DNA of 64,000 bases from Allopusillimonas lactea (GCF_021653995.1 NZ_JAJJOZ010000011.1:62001-126000), one strand, 5' to 3'. Counted from the first letter of the stretch, positions 35,276 to 43,688 are shown. Numbers and translations: made by a program. Notes: generated by a model not told the origin, from the letters alone.

Positions 35276-35309
35276 GATGCCGCCGGCAAGGCGGCATCAA
35301 TGCCTTTTT
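35276..35309 (+). terminator. Intrinsic terminator-like hairpin between receptor and CoA-transferase genes
   Basis: GATGCCGCC-GGCAA-GGCGGCATC, a perfect nine-base stem with a five-base loop, followed within six bases by TTTTT. It lies seven bases past the receptor stop and ends about 22 bases before the CoA-transferase start, so it should separate the two transcripts or attenuate read-through. Confidence 0.75.
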
Positions 35310-35331
35310 CTTACCTGAATACAGAGATGCA

Positions 35332-36012
35332 ATGATCAACAAGTTTACCGAAAGCCTGGAAGCCGCCGTGGCGGACATCCATGACGGGGCCACGGTGCTG
35401 ATTGGCGGATTCGGCGGCGCGGGTATGCCCACCGAACTCATCCACGCCCTGATCGACCAGGGTGCGCGCGAGCTCGTCGTCGTCAACAACAACGCCGGCA
35501 ACCACGACAACGGCCTGGCCGCCTTGATCAAAGAGGGGCGGGTGCGCAAGATTATTTGTTCCTTTCCCAAGGCCAGTCATTCCTGGGTTTTCAACCAGAT
35601 GTACAAAGACGGAAAGATCGAGCTCGAGACGGTGCCCCAGGGCACCATTGCCGAACGTCTGCATGCCGGCGCGGCAGGCCTGGGCGGTTTCTTCACGCCC
35701 ACCGCCTACGGCACCGACCTGGCGGCAGGCAAAGAAACCCGCGAGATCGACGGGCGCCACTATGTCTTCGAAAAGCCCATCAAGGGCGATTTTGCGCTGG
35801 TCAAGGCCGAACGCGCCGACCGCTGGGGCAACCTGGTGTACAACAAGGCGCAGCGCAACTTCGGCCCGGTGATGTGCATGGCGGCCCGCACCACCATCGT
35901 ACAGGTGAGGCAGTTCGTCGAGCTGGGCGAACTCGACCCCGAATGCGTCGTTACGCCGGGCATCTTCGTCCAGCGCGTCGTGCGTGTGAGCAACCCCCAA
36001 CTTTCCAGCTGA
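35332..36012 (+). CDS. 3-oxoacid CoA-transferase subunit A
   Basis: Alpha subunit of a two-subunit succinyl-CoA:3-oxoacid (or 3-oxoadipate) CoA-transferase, 226 residues. The CoA-binding motif is DGATVLIGGFGGAGMPTELI; then NNNAGNHDNGLAALI, IICSFPKASHSWVF, ETVPQGTIAERLHAGAAGLGGFFTPTAYGTDL and RADRWGNLVYNKAQRNFGPVM. Works only with subunit B, which follows after three bases. In this cluster it may activate a dicarboxylic or 3-oxo acid using succinyl-CoA. Confidence 0.94.
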   Translation: MINKFTESLEAAVADIHDGATVLIGGFGGAGMPTELIHALIDQGARELVVVNNNAGNHDNGLAALIKEGRVRKIICSFPKASHSWVFNQMYKDGKIELETVPQGTIAERLHAGAAGLGGFFTPTAYGTDLAAGKETREIDGRHYVFEKPIKGDFALVKAERADRWGNLVYNKAQRNFGPVMCMAARTTIVQVRQFVELGELDPECVVTPGIFVQRVVRVSNPQLSS

Positions 36013-36015
36013 GCA

Positions 36016-36675
36016 GTGGCAGATACTATGTTGAAACGATTGAACCGCGACGAGATGGCCCGCCGGCTTGCCGCCGACATTCCATCGGGCAGCTACGTGA
36101 ACATCGGCATTGGCATGCCGGAACTGGTTGCGCGCTATCTTGATCCCGAAAAAGAAATCCTGCTGCAAAGCGAGAACGGTATTCTGGGCATGGGGCCGCC
36201 GGCCGAGCAAGGGCACGAAGACACCGAGCTGATCAATGCGGGCAAGAAGCCGGTCACGCTGCTGACGGGCGGCGCCTACTTCGATCACGTGGTGTCCTTC
36301 GCCATGATGCGGGGCGGTCACCTCGACATTTGCATCATGGGTGGCATGCAAGTGTCCGCTTCGGGCGATCTGGCCAACTGGAACCTGGGCCGGCCGGGCG
36401 AGCCGCCGGCTGTCGGCGGTGCCATGGACCTGGCCGTTGGCGCGCGCCGTGTCTTTATCCTGATGGAACACAACGCCAAGGATGGCTCGCCCAAGATACT
36501 GCCCGCATGCACGCTGCCCCTGACGGGCATGGGTGTTGTCAGCCGCATCTACACCGATCTGGCCGTGCTCGAGGTCACGCCCGCGGGCCTGCAGGTGCAG
36601 CAGATGAACGATGGGCTGACTTTCGACGAGTTGCAGGCGCACACCGGCGCCCGCTTGCTGCCCCTGGACGCTTAG
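36016..36675 (+). CDS. 3-oxoacid CoA-transferase subunit B
   Basis: Beta subunit, 219 residues, holding the catalytic Glu: E53 in LLQSENGILGMGP, the residue that forms the glutamyl-CoA thioester. Other motifs are YVNIGIGMPELVARYL, GGHLDICIMGGMQVSASGDLANW and GGAMDLAVGARRVFILMEH. The GTG at 36016 gives the start; ATG at 36028 is an in-frame alternative and would shorten the protein by four residues. Separated from subunit A by three bases, so coupled. Convergent with the enoyl-CoA hydratase. Confidence 0.94.
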   Translation: MADTMLKRLNRDEMARRLAADIPSGSYVNIGIGMPELVARYLDPEKEILLQSENGILGMGPPAEQGHEDTELINAGKKPVTLLTGGAYFDHVVSFAMMRGGHLDICIMGGMQVSASGDLANWNLGRPGEPPAVGGAMDLAVGARRVFILMEHNAKDGSPKILPACTLPLTGMGVVSRIYTDLAVLEVTPAGLQVQQMNDGLTFDELQAHTGARLLPLDA

Positions 36676-36840
36676 CCGCCAGCTCGCTGCTGTTCTGAAA
36701 GCGGCGCAGTGCGCCACAGCTCAAGGGCTGCTCCGTACTGCGCCGTCTGTCAGCGCTGGCATTGGTCGGCCAGCGTTCGGCCAGCGTGGTGCGGCGGGGC
36801 ACGTCTCATGATCCGCCCGCTTATTCAGTGTCTGGCGGGG

Positions 36841-37575
36841 CTACCGCTCGAAGAATCGCTTGAACGCCGCCTGGGCTTCTTCCGATGCCAGTCGTTCGCC
36901 GAAAAGCTTGCGTTCGGTGTCGAAGGCCTGCATCAGGGCCGGGCGGCCCGGCTCGCGCAGCATGCGCTTGGTCAGGCGCACGGCTTCCAGAGGCTTGGCG
37001 GCCAGTGAGGCCGCGGCTTCGCGTGCGTCATCCAGTGCCTTGCCGCCGGGCGAAACAGCGGTGATCAGGTCGGCCTCCAGCGCCTCGCGCGCATCGAAGC
37101 GTTGCGCCTGCATCAACCATTGCGCGGCCTTGCGCCGCCCCGCAATCTGTTCGAGCAGGATGCTGGAGCCGCCTTCGGGGCACAGGCCCAGCGACACGAA
37201 CGGCAGGCTGAACATGGCCGTGCTGTCGGCAAATACAAAATCGCAATGCTGCAGCATGGTAACGCCGACGCCCACGGCAACGCCTTCCACGGCAGCGATT
37301 ACGGGCACGTCTACGCTGGCCAGCGTACGCAGGAAAGACAGCGCGGGGCTGTCTTCATCCAGGGTGCGCACCCGCTGGAAATCGGCCAGATCATTGCCTG
37401 CCGTGAAGTGCCCGCCCGCGCCGGTGATAATGACGCTGTGGCATGAGGTATTGTCGTTTGCAGCCTGCAACCCGTCGCGCAACTGGTTGTACATGGTAGT
37501 GCTCAAGGCGTTGCGCTGGGCCGGGCGGTTGATGGTGAGCACCATGCCGCCGTTTTCGATGCGTGCTTCGATCAT
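36841..37575 (-). CDS. Enoyl-CoA hydratase/isomerase family protein
   Basis: A 244-residue crotonase-fold enzyme. The oxyanion-hole segments are GAGGHFTAGNDLADF and AAVEGVAVGVGVTMLQHCDFVFA; the second catalytic loop reads LPFVSLGLCPEGGSS. Standard hydratases have Glu at both catalytic positions; here the first is Val/Met in VGVTMLQHCD and the second Glu is in PEGG, the pattern of isomerase-like or non-hydratase members. So a delta-isomerase or C-C hydrolase role is possible. ATG at 37575 overlaps the stop of the nitronate monooxygenase gene (ATGA). Confidence 0.88.
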   Translation of the reverse strand: MIEARIENGGMVLTINRPAQRNALSTTMYNQLRDGLQAANDNTSCHSVIITGAGGHFTAGNDLADFQRVRTLDEDSPALSFLRTLASVDVPVIAAVEGVAVGVGVTMLQHCDFVFADSTAMFSLPFVSLGLCPEGGSSILLEQIAGRRKAAQWLMQAQRFDAREALEADLITAVSPGGKALDDAREAAASLAAKPLEAVRLTKRMLREPGRPALMQAFDTERKLFGERLASEEAQAAFKRFFER

Positions 37576-38558
37576 GTCAGCAAGGCTCCTTCCTCGACGA
37601 AAGTGTCGGTCAGCCCGCGCACTGCGGCTTGATACTCGCGCTTGAGCTGCGCGACGATGTCAGCCACTGGCATTACCGCGTCGATATTGCCAACGCCTTG
37701 CCCCGCGCCCCAGATATCTTTCCAGGGCTTGCTTCGGGCGGAGCCGAAATTGGCGCTGCTTGGGTCGACCGCGGGCAGATTGTCTGGGTCCAGGCCGGCG
37801 GCGATGATGCTGGACTTGAGATAGTTGCCTGGGATGCCTGTGAAGTAAGGTGTATAGAGGATGTCTTTGACGCTCGCGTCGACAATGGCTTGCTTGTAGG
37901 CGTCCTTGGCATTGGCTTCGCGGCTGGCGATGAAGCGCGTGCCCACGTAAGCAAAGTCCGCGCCCATGGCCCGCGCCGCAGCGATATCCTGCCCGCGGCT
38001 GATCGCGCCCGAGAGAATCAGCGGGCCGTCGAAGAACCGGCGCACCTCGCCCACTAAGGCCAGAGGGTTGGCGGTACCTGCATGCCCACCCGCACCGGCG
38101 CACACGAGAATGAGGCCATCCACGCCGCCTTCCAGCGCCTTTTCGGCGTGGCGGATGGTGGTAACGTCGTGGAAAACTTTGCCACCCCAGCCATGCACGG
38201 CATCTACGACGCGGTGGGGAGCGCTCAGGCTGGTGATAATGATGGGCACCCGGTGTTCGGCGCAGACGGCGAGATCTTGCTCGACGCGGTCATTCGAGCG
38301 ATGGATGATGAGATTGATGGCATAGGGGGCGATGACGCGCTCGGGCTCGCGCGCGCGCAATGCCGCAAGCTCGGTTTCGATCTGCGTGAGCCAGGGTGAA
38401 AGCTGCTCTTGCGGGCGGGCGTTCAGGGCAGGCATAGAGCCCACGACACCGCTGGCGCATTGCGCGATGACGAGTTCGGGGCCCGAGACGATGAACATGG
38501 GCGAACTGATGACTGGCAGTGTTAGCTGCCCATACAGATCGGAAACAATGGGGTGCAT
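37572..38558 (-). CDS. Nitronate monooxygenase family (2-nitropropane dioxygenase-like) flavoprotein
   Basis: FMN-dependent TIM-barrel protein of 328 residues. Motifs: LTLPVISSPMFIVSGPELVIAQCASGVVGSMPALNA at the N-terminus, VFHDVTTIRHAEKALEGGVDGLILVCAGAGGHAG (flavin-binding) and FDGPLILSGAISRGQDIAAARAMGADFAYVGTRFIAS. Many members of this family near CoA genes have no known role with nitro compounds; some act as enoyl reductases. ATG at 38558 gives the family-typical start; the frame is open to 38642. Second of three or four genes on this strand, coupled to the hydratase. Confidence 0.9.
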   Translation of the reverse strand: MHPIVSDLYGQLTLPVISSPMFIVSGPELVIAQCASGVVGSMPALNARPQEQLSPWLTQIETELAALRAREPERVIAPYAINLIIHRSNDRVEQDLAVCAEHRVPIIITSLSAPHRVVDAVHGWGGKVFHDVTTIRHAEKALEGGVDGLILVCAGAGGHAGTANPLALVGEVRRFFDGPLILSGAISRGQDIAAARAMGADFAYVGTRFIASREANAKDAYKQAIVDASVKDILYTPYFTGIPGNYLKSSIIAAGLDPDNLPAVDPSSANFGSARSKPWKDIWGAGQGVGNIDAVMPVADIVAQLKREYQAAVRGLTDTFVEEGALLT

Positions 38559-38684
38559 GACTGGAGTGCTCCTTTGTGGACTTCCTGATGGAGGCCGCGG
38601 CCGGCCGGCCGCGGAGAATTGCCTGGCTGATGCTGCGCGCATGCGTGCCTGGTACTTTACTGCAGCTTTGCAGCCCGTTGCGCA

Positions 38685-39656
38685 TCAGTCCTGCAAGCCC
38701 AGGGAGTTGATGATGTCTTTCTCGTTCTTGAATGTTGTTTTTGCAAATGCCGCGTAGGCGGTGTGATCCATGTAATAGGTGCGTACACCCAGGTTGTCTA
38801 GTACACGCTTTACGTCGGTGTCTTGCAGCGCAGCCTTGATGGCCTTGTCGAGCTTTTCGACGATTTCATCAGGCAGGCCCGCGGGGCCGGCCACACCCAG
38901 CGGGGAGGGCACCTCGACGTCGTAGCCCGCTTCTTTCAGCGTGGGCACGTCGCCGAAGGCCGGGTTGCGGGCTGCATCCGCGGTCGCCAGCACGCGTACC
39001 GTACCGGCGCGCAGGTACGACAGTACGCTGTTGGTAATAACGCCCACTTTTGTGTGGCCGCCGAGCAGCGCAGATGTGGCGTCGGAGTCGCCCTTGTACG
39101 GGATATGCGAGAACTGGACACCCTCCTTTTTGCCCAGCGAGGCCAAGACGACTTGGTTGCCTGTATAGCGGCCGGGAGTGCTGTAGGTGATTTCACCCGG
39201 ATGTGCGCGGGCATATTCAACCAGGTCTTTCATGGACTTGAATGGTGAATCGCTCTTTACCGTTACCGCAAAGTCATAGCTCAGGATGGAAGCGATATAG
39301 GTGAGATCCTTGATCGGATCGTAGCGGGTTTTCTGCAGATACGGTTGGCGGAAGATGCCCACTGGTGCCATGGTCAGCCGGTAACCGTCGGGCTTGCTGG
39401 TCATCATGTCGAGCACACCCATGGAGCCAGCCGCGCCGGGCTTGTTTTCGACGACGACACTCTGCTTGAGCTGGCGTGACAGGCTATCGGCCAGGGCACG
39501 CCCCACCAGGTCGGTGGTGCCGCCCGGTGCATAGGGCACGATGAGGGTGATGGGTTGCGACGGATAGGCGCCCGCGCTTTCCGCCAGTACGGCGGCGGGC
39601 GCCACGGCGGCGGCCAGCGCGATGATGCCGAGTAGTTTTGCGGCATGTATGCTCAT
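38685..39656 (-). CDS. Bug-family TTT periplasmic solute receptor
   Basis: A 323-residue receptor: signal peptide HAAKLLGIIALAAAVAPAAVLA, then YPSQPITLIVPYAPGGTTDLVGRAL, VVVENKPGAAGSMGV, FSHIPYKGDSDATSALLGGHT and VLATADAARNPAF. AAGGAGA precedes the ATG. It lies directly downstream of a second receptor gene in the same orientation; the two share motifs such as LTYIASILSYDFAVTVKSDSP versus LSYIIGLTGYAFGIVVPANSP, a variant helix not seen in the other receptors of the window. Confidence 0.94.
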   Translation of the reverse strand: MSIHAAKLLGIIALAAAVAPAAVLAESAGAYPSQPITLIVPYAPGGTTDLVGRALADSLSRQLKQSVVVENKPGAAGSMGVLDMMTSKPDGYRLTMAPVGIFRQPYLQKTRYDPIKDLTYIASILSYDFAVTVKSDSPFKSMKDLVEYARAHPGEITYSTPGRYTGNQVVLASLGKKEGVQFSHIPYKGDSDATSALLGGHTKVGVITNSVLSYLRAGTVRVLATADAARNPAFGDVPTLKEAGYDVEVPSPLGVAGPAGLPDEIVEKLDKAIKAALQDTDVKRVLDNLGVRTYYMDHTAYAAFAKTTFKNEKDIINSLGLQD

Positions 39657-39752
39657 TGTGTTCTCCTTGCTGCGTAATGCGTTGTTTTGTATTTGATCTG
39701 GCCCGGCGCGACCTGGCCGCGCTGTGCACGCTGCGCCTTGTCCGCAGGCGTT

Positions 39753-40769
39753 TCAAGCATTGATGTTCAAGCCCAACGCGTCCAGGATGACTTTCTCTTT
39801 TTTCATCGTCTGTGCGGCGAAAGCCTGGAAGTCCTCGGAATTGCGGTAGTCGGGTTCCATATCGAACTGGGCGAGAATTGCCCTGAACTCAGGCGTTTCC
39901 ATCGCTTGCTTGAAGGCATCGTGCAGGGTCCGTACGATCTCCGGGTCCAGGCCCTTGGGGCCCACCACGCCCCATGGCGAGGTCTGCACGATGTCCAGTC
40001 CGAGCTCAGTCATCGTTGGCACATCCGGAAAGCGCTTCATGCGGTTCTTGCCCCAAACTGCCAGCAGGCGCAATTTGCCAGCTTCGACGTGCGGAGCGAA
40101 GGCGGAGGTTTCGGCGCCCGACTGCACCTGCCCCGAAAGCAGTGCCTGCAGTGATTCGCCCGAACCCTTGTACGGGATGTGGTTCAGCTTTATGCCATAG
40201 TGCCGCGCAATCATTTCCATGGTCAGGTGATTGGTCGTGGCGACGCCGGGCGAGCTGTACGAGAGCTCGCCGGGATGGGCTTTCGCGTAGGCCACGAAGT
40301 CGTCCATGTTCTTGATGGGCGAATTGGCTGGCACCACGATGCCAAAGGCATAGCCCGTCAGGCCGATGATGTAGCTCAGGTCGGTCACCGGGTTCCAGTT
40401 GATCTTCTGAGTGTAGGGCATGCGATAGACGCTCAGCACGGAAATGGCCAGGGAGTATCCGTCGGCGGGCATGGAATGCAGGTTCTGCACGGCCAGCGTA
40501 CCGCCGGCGCCTGGCCGGTACTCCACGATGACGGGCTGCTTCAGGATCTTCGACACGTTCTTGGCCAGCAGGCGGACAGGGCCGTCGGTGGAGCCACCGG
40601 CGCCGAAAGGCAGCAGCAGGCGTATCGGTTGCAACGGATAGCCCGCGGCGGTTTGCCCGAAGGCCCGGGGTGCGGCGCCCAGCGCCCACAATGATGCCAG
40701 TGCGCCAAGGGTAGTGCGACGCCCGGGCGAGACTAGGCCGGCAAAGGTATTGCGGTCGAGGTGTTTCAA
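39753..40769 (-). CDS. Bug-family TTT periplasmic solute receptor with Tat-type signal
   Basis: A 338-residue receptor with a TTG start at 40769 preceded by AGGAGA eight bases away. The N-terminus holds GRRTTLGALASLWALGAAPRA, a twin-arginine-like signal. Mature motifs: YPLQPIRLLLPFGAGGSTDGPVRLLA, VIVEYRPGAGGTLAV (Tyr replaces the usual Asn of VEN), LNHIPYKGSGESLQALLSGQV and LLAVWGKNRMK. First gene of the minus-strand run receptor-receptor-nitronate monooxygenase-hydratase. The perfect palindrome at 40870 lies about 100 bases upstream. Confidence 0.92.
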   Translation of the reverse strand: MKHLDRNTFAGLVSPGRRTTLGALASLWALGAAPRAFGQTAAGYPLQPIRLLLPFGAGGSTDGPVRLLAKNVSKILKQPVIVEYRPGAGGTLAVQNLHSMPADGYSLAISVLSVYRMPYTQKINWNPVTDLSYIIGLTGYAFGIVVPANSPIKNMDDFVAYAKAHPGELSYSSPGVATTNHLTMEMIARHYGIKLNHIPYKGSGESLQALLSGQVQSGAETSAFAPHVEAGKLRLLAVWGKNRMKRFPDVPTMTELGLDIVQTSPWGVVGPKGLDPEIVRTLHDAFKQAMETPEFRAILAQFDMEPDYRNSEDFQAFAAQTMKKEKVILDALGLNINA

Positions 40770-40869
40770 TGTCTTGTCTCCTGTGTGATCAGCATCGTTC
40801 GGGCCTTGTGCCCGGCTTTTGCCCGGATACCTGGATACCGCCCCGATGCTTCTTGTCTTTCGGCTCTAT

Positions 40870-40886
40870 GTTCTGCATTGCAGAAC
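40870..40886. promoter_or_regulatory. Perfect palindromic operator GTTCTGCATTGCAGAAC
   Basis: A 17-base palindrome with one central base, 101 bases before the receptor start at 40769. Its 15-base core differs from the site at 30808 only in the central base. This 527-base divergent region (40770-41296) contains no gene; besides this site it holds a second operator (41037) and a tandem array (41103). Confidence 0.7.
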
Positions 40887-41036
40887 TTTAATGGATAAAC
40901 AGCGAAAGAGAGGATAATCCATCAATGATGTAAGGTAAAGAAAATCCCTCGTTGTAAATCGGTTTCTAATTGCATATCGGTAGGTTCAAAGGGAAACGGG
41001 CGTCGCTTGGTTGGTCAGGGCTGTAATTGCCATTAG

Positions 41037-41051
41037 TTCTGCAATGCAGTA
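41037..41051. promoter_or_regulatory. Operator TTCTGCAATGCAGTA, ligase side
   Basis: Matches the perfect site at 30808 in 14 of 15 positions. It lies 246 bases before the acyl-CoA ligase start, on the ligase side of the divergent region; the repeats at 41103-41262 fall between it and the gene, so they are probably in the transcript leader. Confidence 0.65.
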
Positions 41052-41102
41052 TTTTATTTTGCATGAAGTCATATATCTTGCCTGTCTTCCGCTGCAGCGG
41101 AA

Positions 41103-41262
41103 GGCATCGCTTCGGAGCAGAGGACATCGCTGCCGGGTGGCAGGTATCCTTCGGAGGGGCGCGCGTCGCTTTCGGGCGGCAGGCGTTGCTTTCGGGCGGC
41201 AGGCGTTGCTTTCGGGGGGCGGTCATCGCTGCCGGGTGGCAGGCATCGTTTTCCGGACAGCA
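41103..41262. repeat. Imperfect ~20-base tandem repeats upstream of the acyl-CoA ligase
   Basis: Eight units of 19-21 bases built on GGC(A/G)T(C/T)GCTTTCGGG-like sequence begin at about 41103, 41123, 41143, 41163, 41182, 41202, 41221 and 41242. Two neighbouring units (41163-41201) are almost identical; the rest have diverged. No start codon and ribosome site opens a plausible gene here. Confidence 0.8.
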
Positions 41263-41296
41263 GTCCGCCGCCCGGAACAATTCGTGGAGATAAAGC

Positions 41297-42859
41297 TTGG
41301 CCACTACTTTTCAGGCGCGCGGGCCTGACCGCATCCATCTGTTGGTTGATGAATGGGCACGAACCCATCCTGGCCTGCCCGCCTTGCAGGACGCAACGCT
41401 TGCCCTCAGCTATGGTGAACTCGCCCAAGCGTCGCTGCGGGCGGCTGATCGATTGCGGGAACTGGATGTGCGCGGTGGCGACAGGGTCGTGATTGTGGGC
41501 GAGAACTGCGCCGCCGCTTGCGCGGTGATTCTCGGCCTCAGCCGTATGGATGCATGGTCCTGCTTTGTAAACGCCCGTCTGTCGGCGCGGGAAATCGATC
41601 AAGTCGTGGCGCATTCGGGCGCCCGGCGTGTGCTCTATACCTGTCATGTGTCCGACAGTGCCGAAGGGCATGCCAGGCGCCATGGTGCCGTATCCATGGA
41701 TTGGGATGGCCTTGGCAGCCTGCATGTCGGGCCGTTGGCCGAAGCCGTGCTGCTCGAGGCGGTGTCGCCATCGCCTACAGAGCAGGTGGCCGCGCTGGTC
41801 TATACCTCAGGCACCTCGGGGGCGCCCAAGGCTGTCATGCTCACGCATGCAAACCTCATGTTCCCCGCGCTGTGGTCTGCGCATTCGCGCGGGCTCGCAC
41901 CGGGAGACATCGTGTACGGCGTGTTGCCGATGGCCCACATCATCGGGCTGGCATCGCAATTTATTGGCTCCATGTCGGCGGGTGCGACGGTGATGCTCGA
42001 ACCGCGTTTTGATGTCGAGGCGGCGACACGTGCATTGGCCGAGGGCGGCGTTACCTTGTTCACCGGTGTTCCGGCCATGTTCGCCAGGCTGCTCGACCAT
42101 GCGCAGGCTAGCGGCGTGCCGCTGCGCGCACCGGCGCTGCGCTATATCAGCGTGGGCGGCTCGCCGCTCACGCCCAGGCTCAAGGCGGATACCGAGGCAG
42201 CGTTGGGCCTGACCTTGCATAATGGCTACGGCCTGACGGAGGCCGCGCCTACGATTGCCCAGACACGCCGTGATGCCCCTCGCTCGGATTGCTCGGTCGG
42301 GCCGCCTATTGTGGGCGTCGAGATCCGTATCGTGGATGGCGACGGCGGGGCGGTGACGCCGGGCGAAATCGGAACCCTGCATATGCGCAGCCCGGGCGTC
42401 ATGAAGGGCTATTACCGTGACGCGGGGCGCACCGCCGAGATACTGGATGCCGAAGGCTGGCTCAATACCGGCGATATGGCGCAGCAGTCGGCGGACGGCG
42501 CGCTGCACATCGTCGGGCGCAGCAAAGAATTGATCATACGCTCCGGCTTCAACGTTTATCCGGTAGAGGTGGAGCAGGTGATCAACAGCCATCCTGCCGT
42601 CGTACAGTCGGCTGTCGTGGGGCGCGAGGTGGAGCACAACGAGGAAGTGGTGGCCTTCGTTGAGCTCAAGCGCAATATGCAAGCGCCCGACCCTGACGCC
42701 TTCCGCGATTATCTGCGTGCCCGTCTCTCACCCTACAAGGTGCCGTGCGACATCCGCTTCGTCGAGCAGATGCCGATGGCGTCCACTGGCAAGCTGCTCA
42801 AGAATGTGCTGAAGTCCATGGCGCAGGAGCGTGCGTCTGGTGTGTCGGGCCAACCATGA
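41297..42859 (+). CDS. AMP-forming acyl-CoA synthetase (ligase)
   Basis: A 520-residue member of the adenylate-forming superfamily that joins a carboxylic acid to CoA through an acyl-AMP. Motifs: P-loop VYTSGTSGAPKAVMLTHANL (about 172-191), NGYGLTEAAPTIAQT, the hinge region WLNTGDMAQQSADGALHIVGRSKELIIRSG and the C-terminal catalytic Lys in PMASTGKLLKN. The start is a TTG at 41297, GGAG seven bases before it. A PimA-like ligase by context, with the beta-oxidation enzymes under the same apparent operator. Followed by an SDR and the fused isomerase gene. Confidence 0.93.
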   Translation: MATTFQARGPDRIHLLVDEWARTHPGLPALQDATLALSYGELAQASLRAADRLRELDVRGGDRVVIVGENCAAACAVILGLSRMDAWSCFVNARLSAREIDQVVAHSGARRVLYTCHVSDSAEGHARRHGAVSMDWDGLGSLHVGPLAEAVLLEAVSPSPTEQVAALVYTSGTSGAPKAVMLTHANLMFPALWSAHSRGLAPGDIVYGVLPMAHIIGLASQFIGSMSAGATVMLEPRFDVEAATRALAEGGVTLFTGVPAMFARLLDHAQASGVPLRAPALRYISVGGSPLTPRLKADTEAALGLTLHNGYGLTEAAPTIAQTRRDAPRSDCSVGPPIVGVEIRIVDGDGGAVTPGEIGTLHMRSPGVMKGYYRDAGRTAEILDAEGWLNTGDMAQQSADGALHIVGRSKELIIRSGFNVYPVEVEQVINSHPAVVQSAVVGREVEHNEEVVAFVELKRNMQAPDPDAFRDYLRARLSPYKVPCDIRFVEQMPMASTGKLLKNVLKSMAQERASGVSGQP

Positions 42860-42947
42860 GGCGGGGCCGGCTTATACGCCGCGCCTCGCGCCGCGCTGCG
42901 CCAGACCGTGTAGCGTTGAGGGAACAGAACGATAGAAGAGGAGCAAC

Positions 42948-43688
42948 ATGACTGACGAGCAAACGCACAAGAAGGCTATATTGGTGGTGGGCGCAGGTGA
43001 TGCAACCGGCGGCGCTATTGCGCGGCGATTTGCCCGCGAAGGCTACATCGCCTGCGTAACCAGGCGTCATACCGACAAGCTGCAGCCCCTGGTGGATGAG
43101 ATCAAGGCCGCCGGCGGCGAGGCGTACGGATTCGGCAGCGATGCCCGCAAGGAAGACCAGGTAGTTGCTTTGGTCGAACAGATCGAGCGGGAGATCGCAC
43201 CGATTGAGGTTGCGGTATTCAATATCGGTGCAAACGTGCGCTTTGGCATTACCGAAACGACGGCACGTGTTTATTACAAGGTCTGGGAAATGGCCTGCTT
43301 CGGCGGCTTCCTGATGGGCCGCGAGGTGGCCAAGGCTATGCTGCCGCGCGGGCGCGGCACGATATTATTTACAGGCGCCACCGCCAGCCTGCGCGGGCGA
43401 GATGGTTACGCAGCTTTTGCAGGCGCCAAGCACGGGTTGCGCGCGCTGGCGCAAAGCATGGCGCGCGAGCTATGGCCCAAGGGCATCCATGTGGCGCATC
43501 CTATCATCGACGGCGCCATCGACACCGAGTTCATCCGCGACACCTTTCCCGAACGCTATGCGCTGAAAGCGCAGGACGGTATCGTCGATCCGGACAGCAT
43601 CGCCGAGGCGTACTGGCAGATTCATATGCAGCCGCGCAACGCGTGGACGCATGAGGCCGACCTTAGGCCCTGGCTGGAGCCATGGTGA
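42948..43688 (+). CDS. SDR family oxidoreductase lacking the catalytic tyrosine
   Basis: A 246-residue short-chain dehydrogenase/reductase fold protein. The nucleotide loop is VVGAGDATGGAIARRFAREGY (a variant of TGxxxGxG), with VFNIGANVRFGITET as the NAG-like motif and FTGATASLRGRDG as the Ser strand. The YxxxK site reads Phe-Ala-Gly-Ala-Lys, in GYAAFAGAKHGLRALAQSMAREL, so Phe stands where Tyr is expected. Related proteobacterial SDRs share this change, so it is a subfamily trait and catalysis is uncertain. AGAGGAG precedes the ATG. Lies between the ligase and the isomerase fusion. Confidence 0.88.
   Translation: MTDEQTHKKAILVVGAGDATGGAIARRFAREGYIACVTRRHTDKLQPLVDEIKAAGGEAYGFGSDARKEDQVVALVEQIEREIAPIEVAVFNIGANVRFGITETTARVYYKVWEMACFGGFLMGREVAKAMLPRGRGTILFTGATASLRGRDGYAAFAGAKHGLRALAQSMARELWPKGIHVAHPIIDGAIDTEFIRDTFPERYALKAQDGIVDPDSIAEAYWQIHMQPRNAWTHEADLRPWLEPW

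Noticed and set aside
35311..36717. 468-residue minus-strand frame over both CoA-transferase subunit genes
   Set aside because: Antisense shadow; both plus-strand genes carry intact catalytic motifs and ribosome sites.
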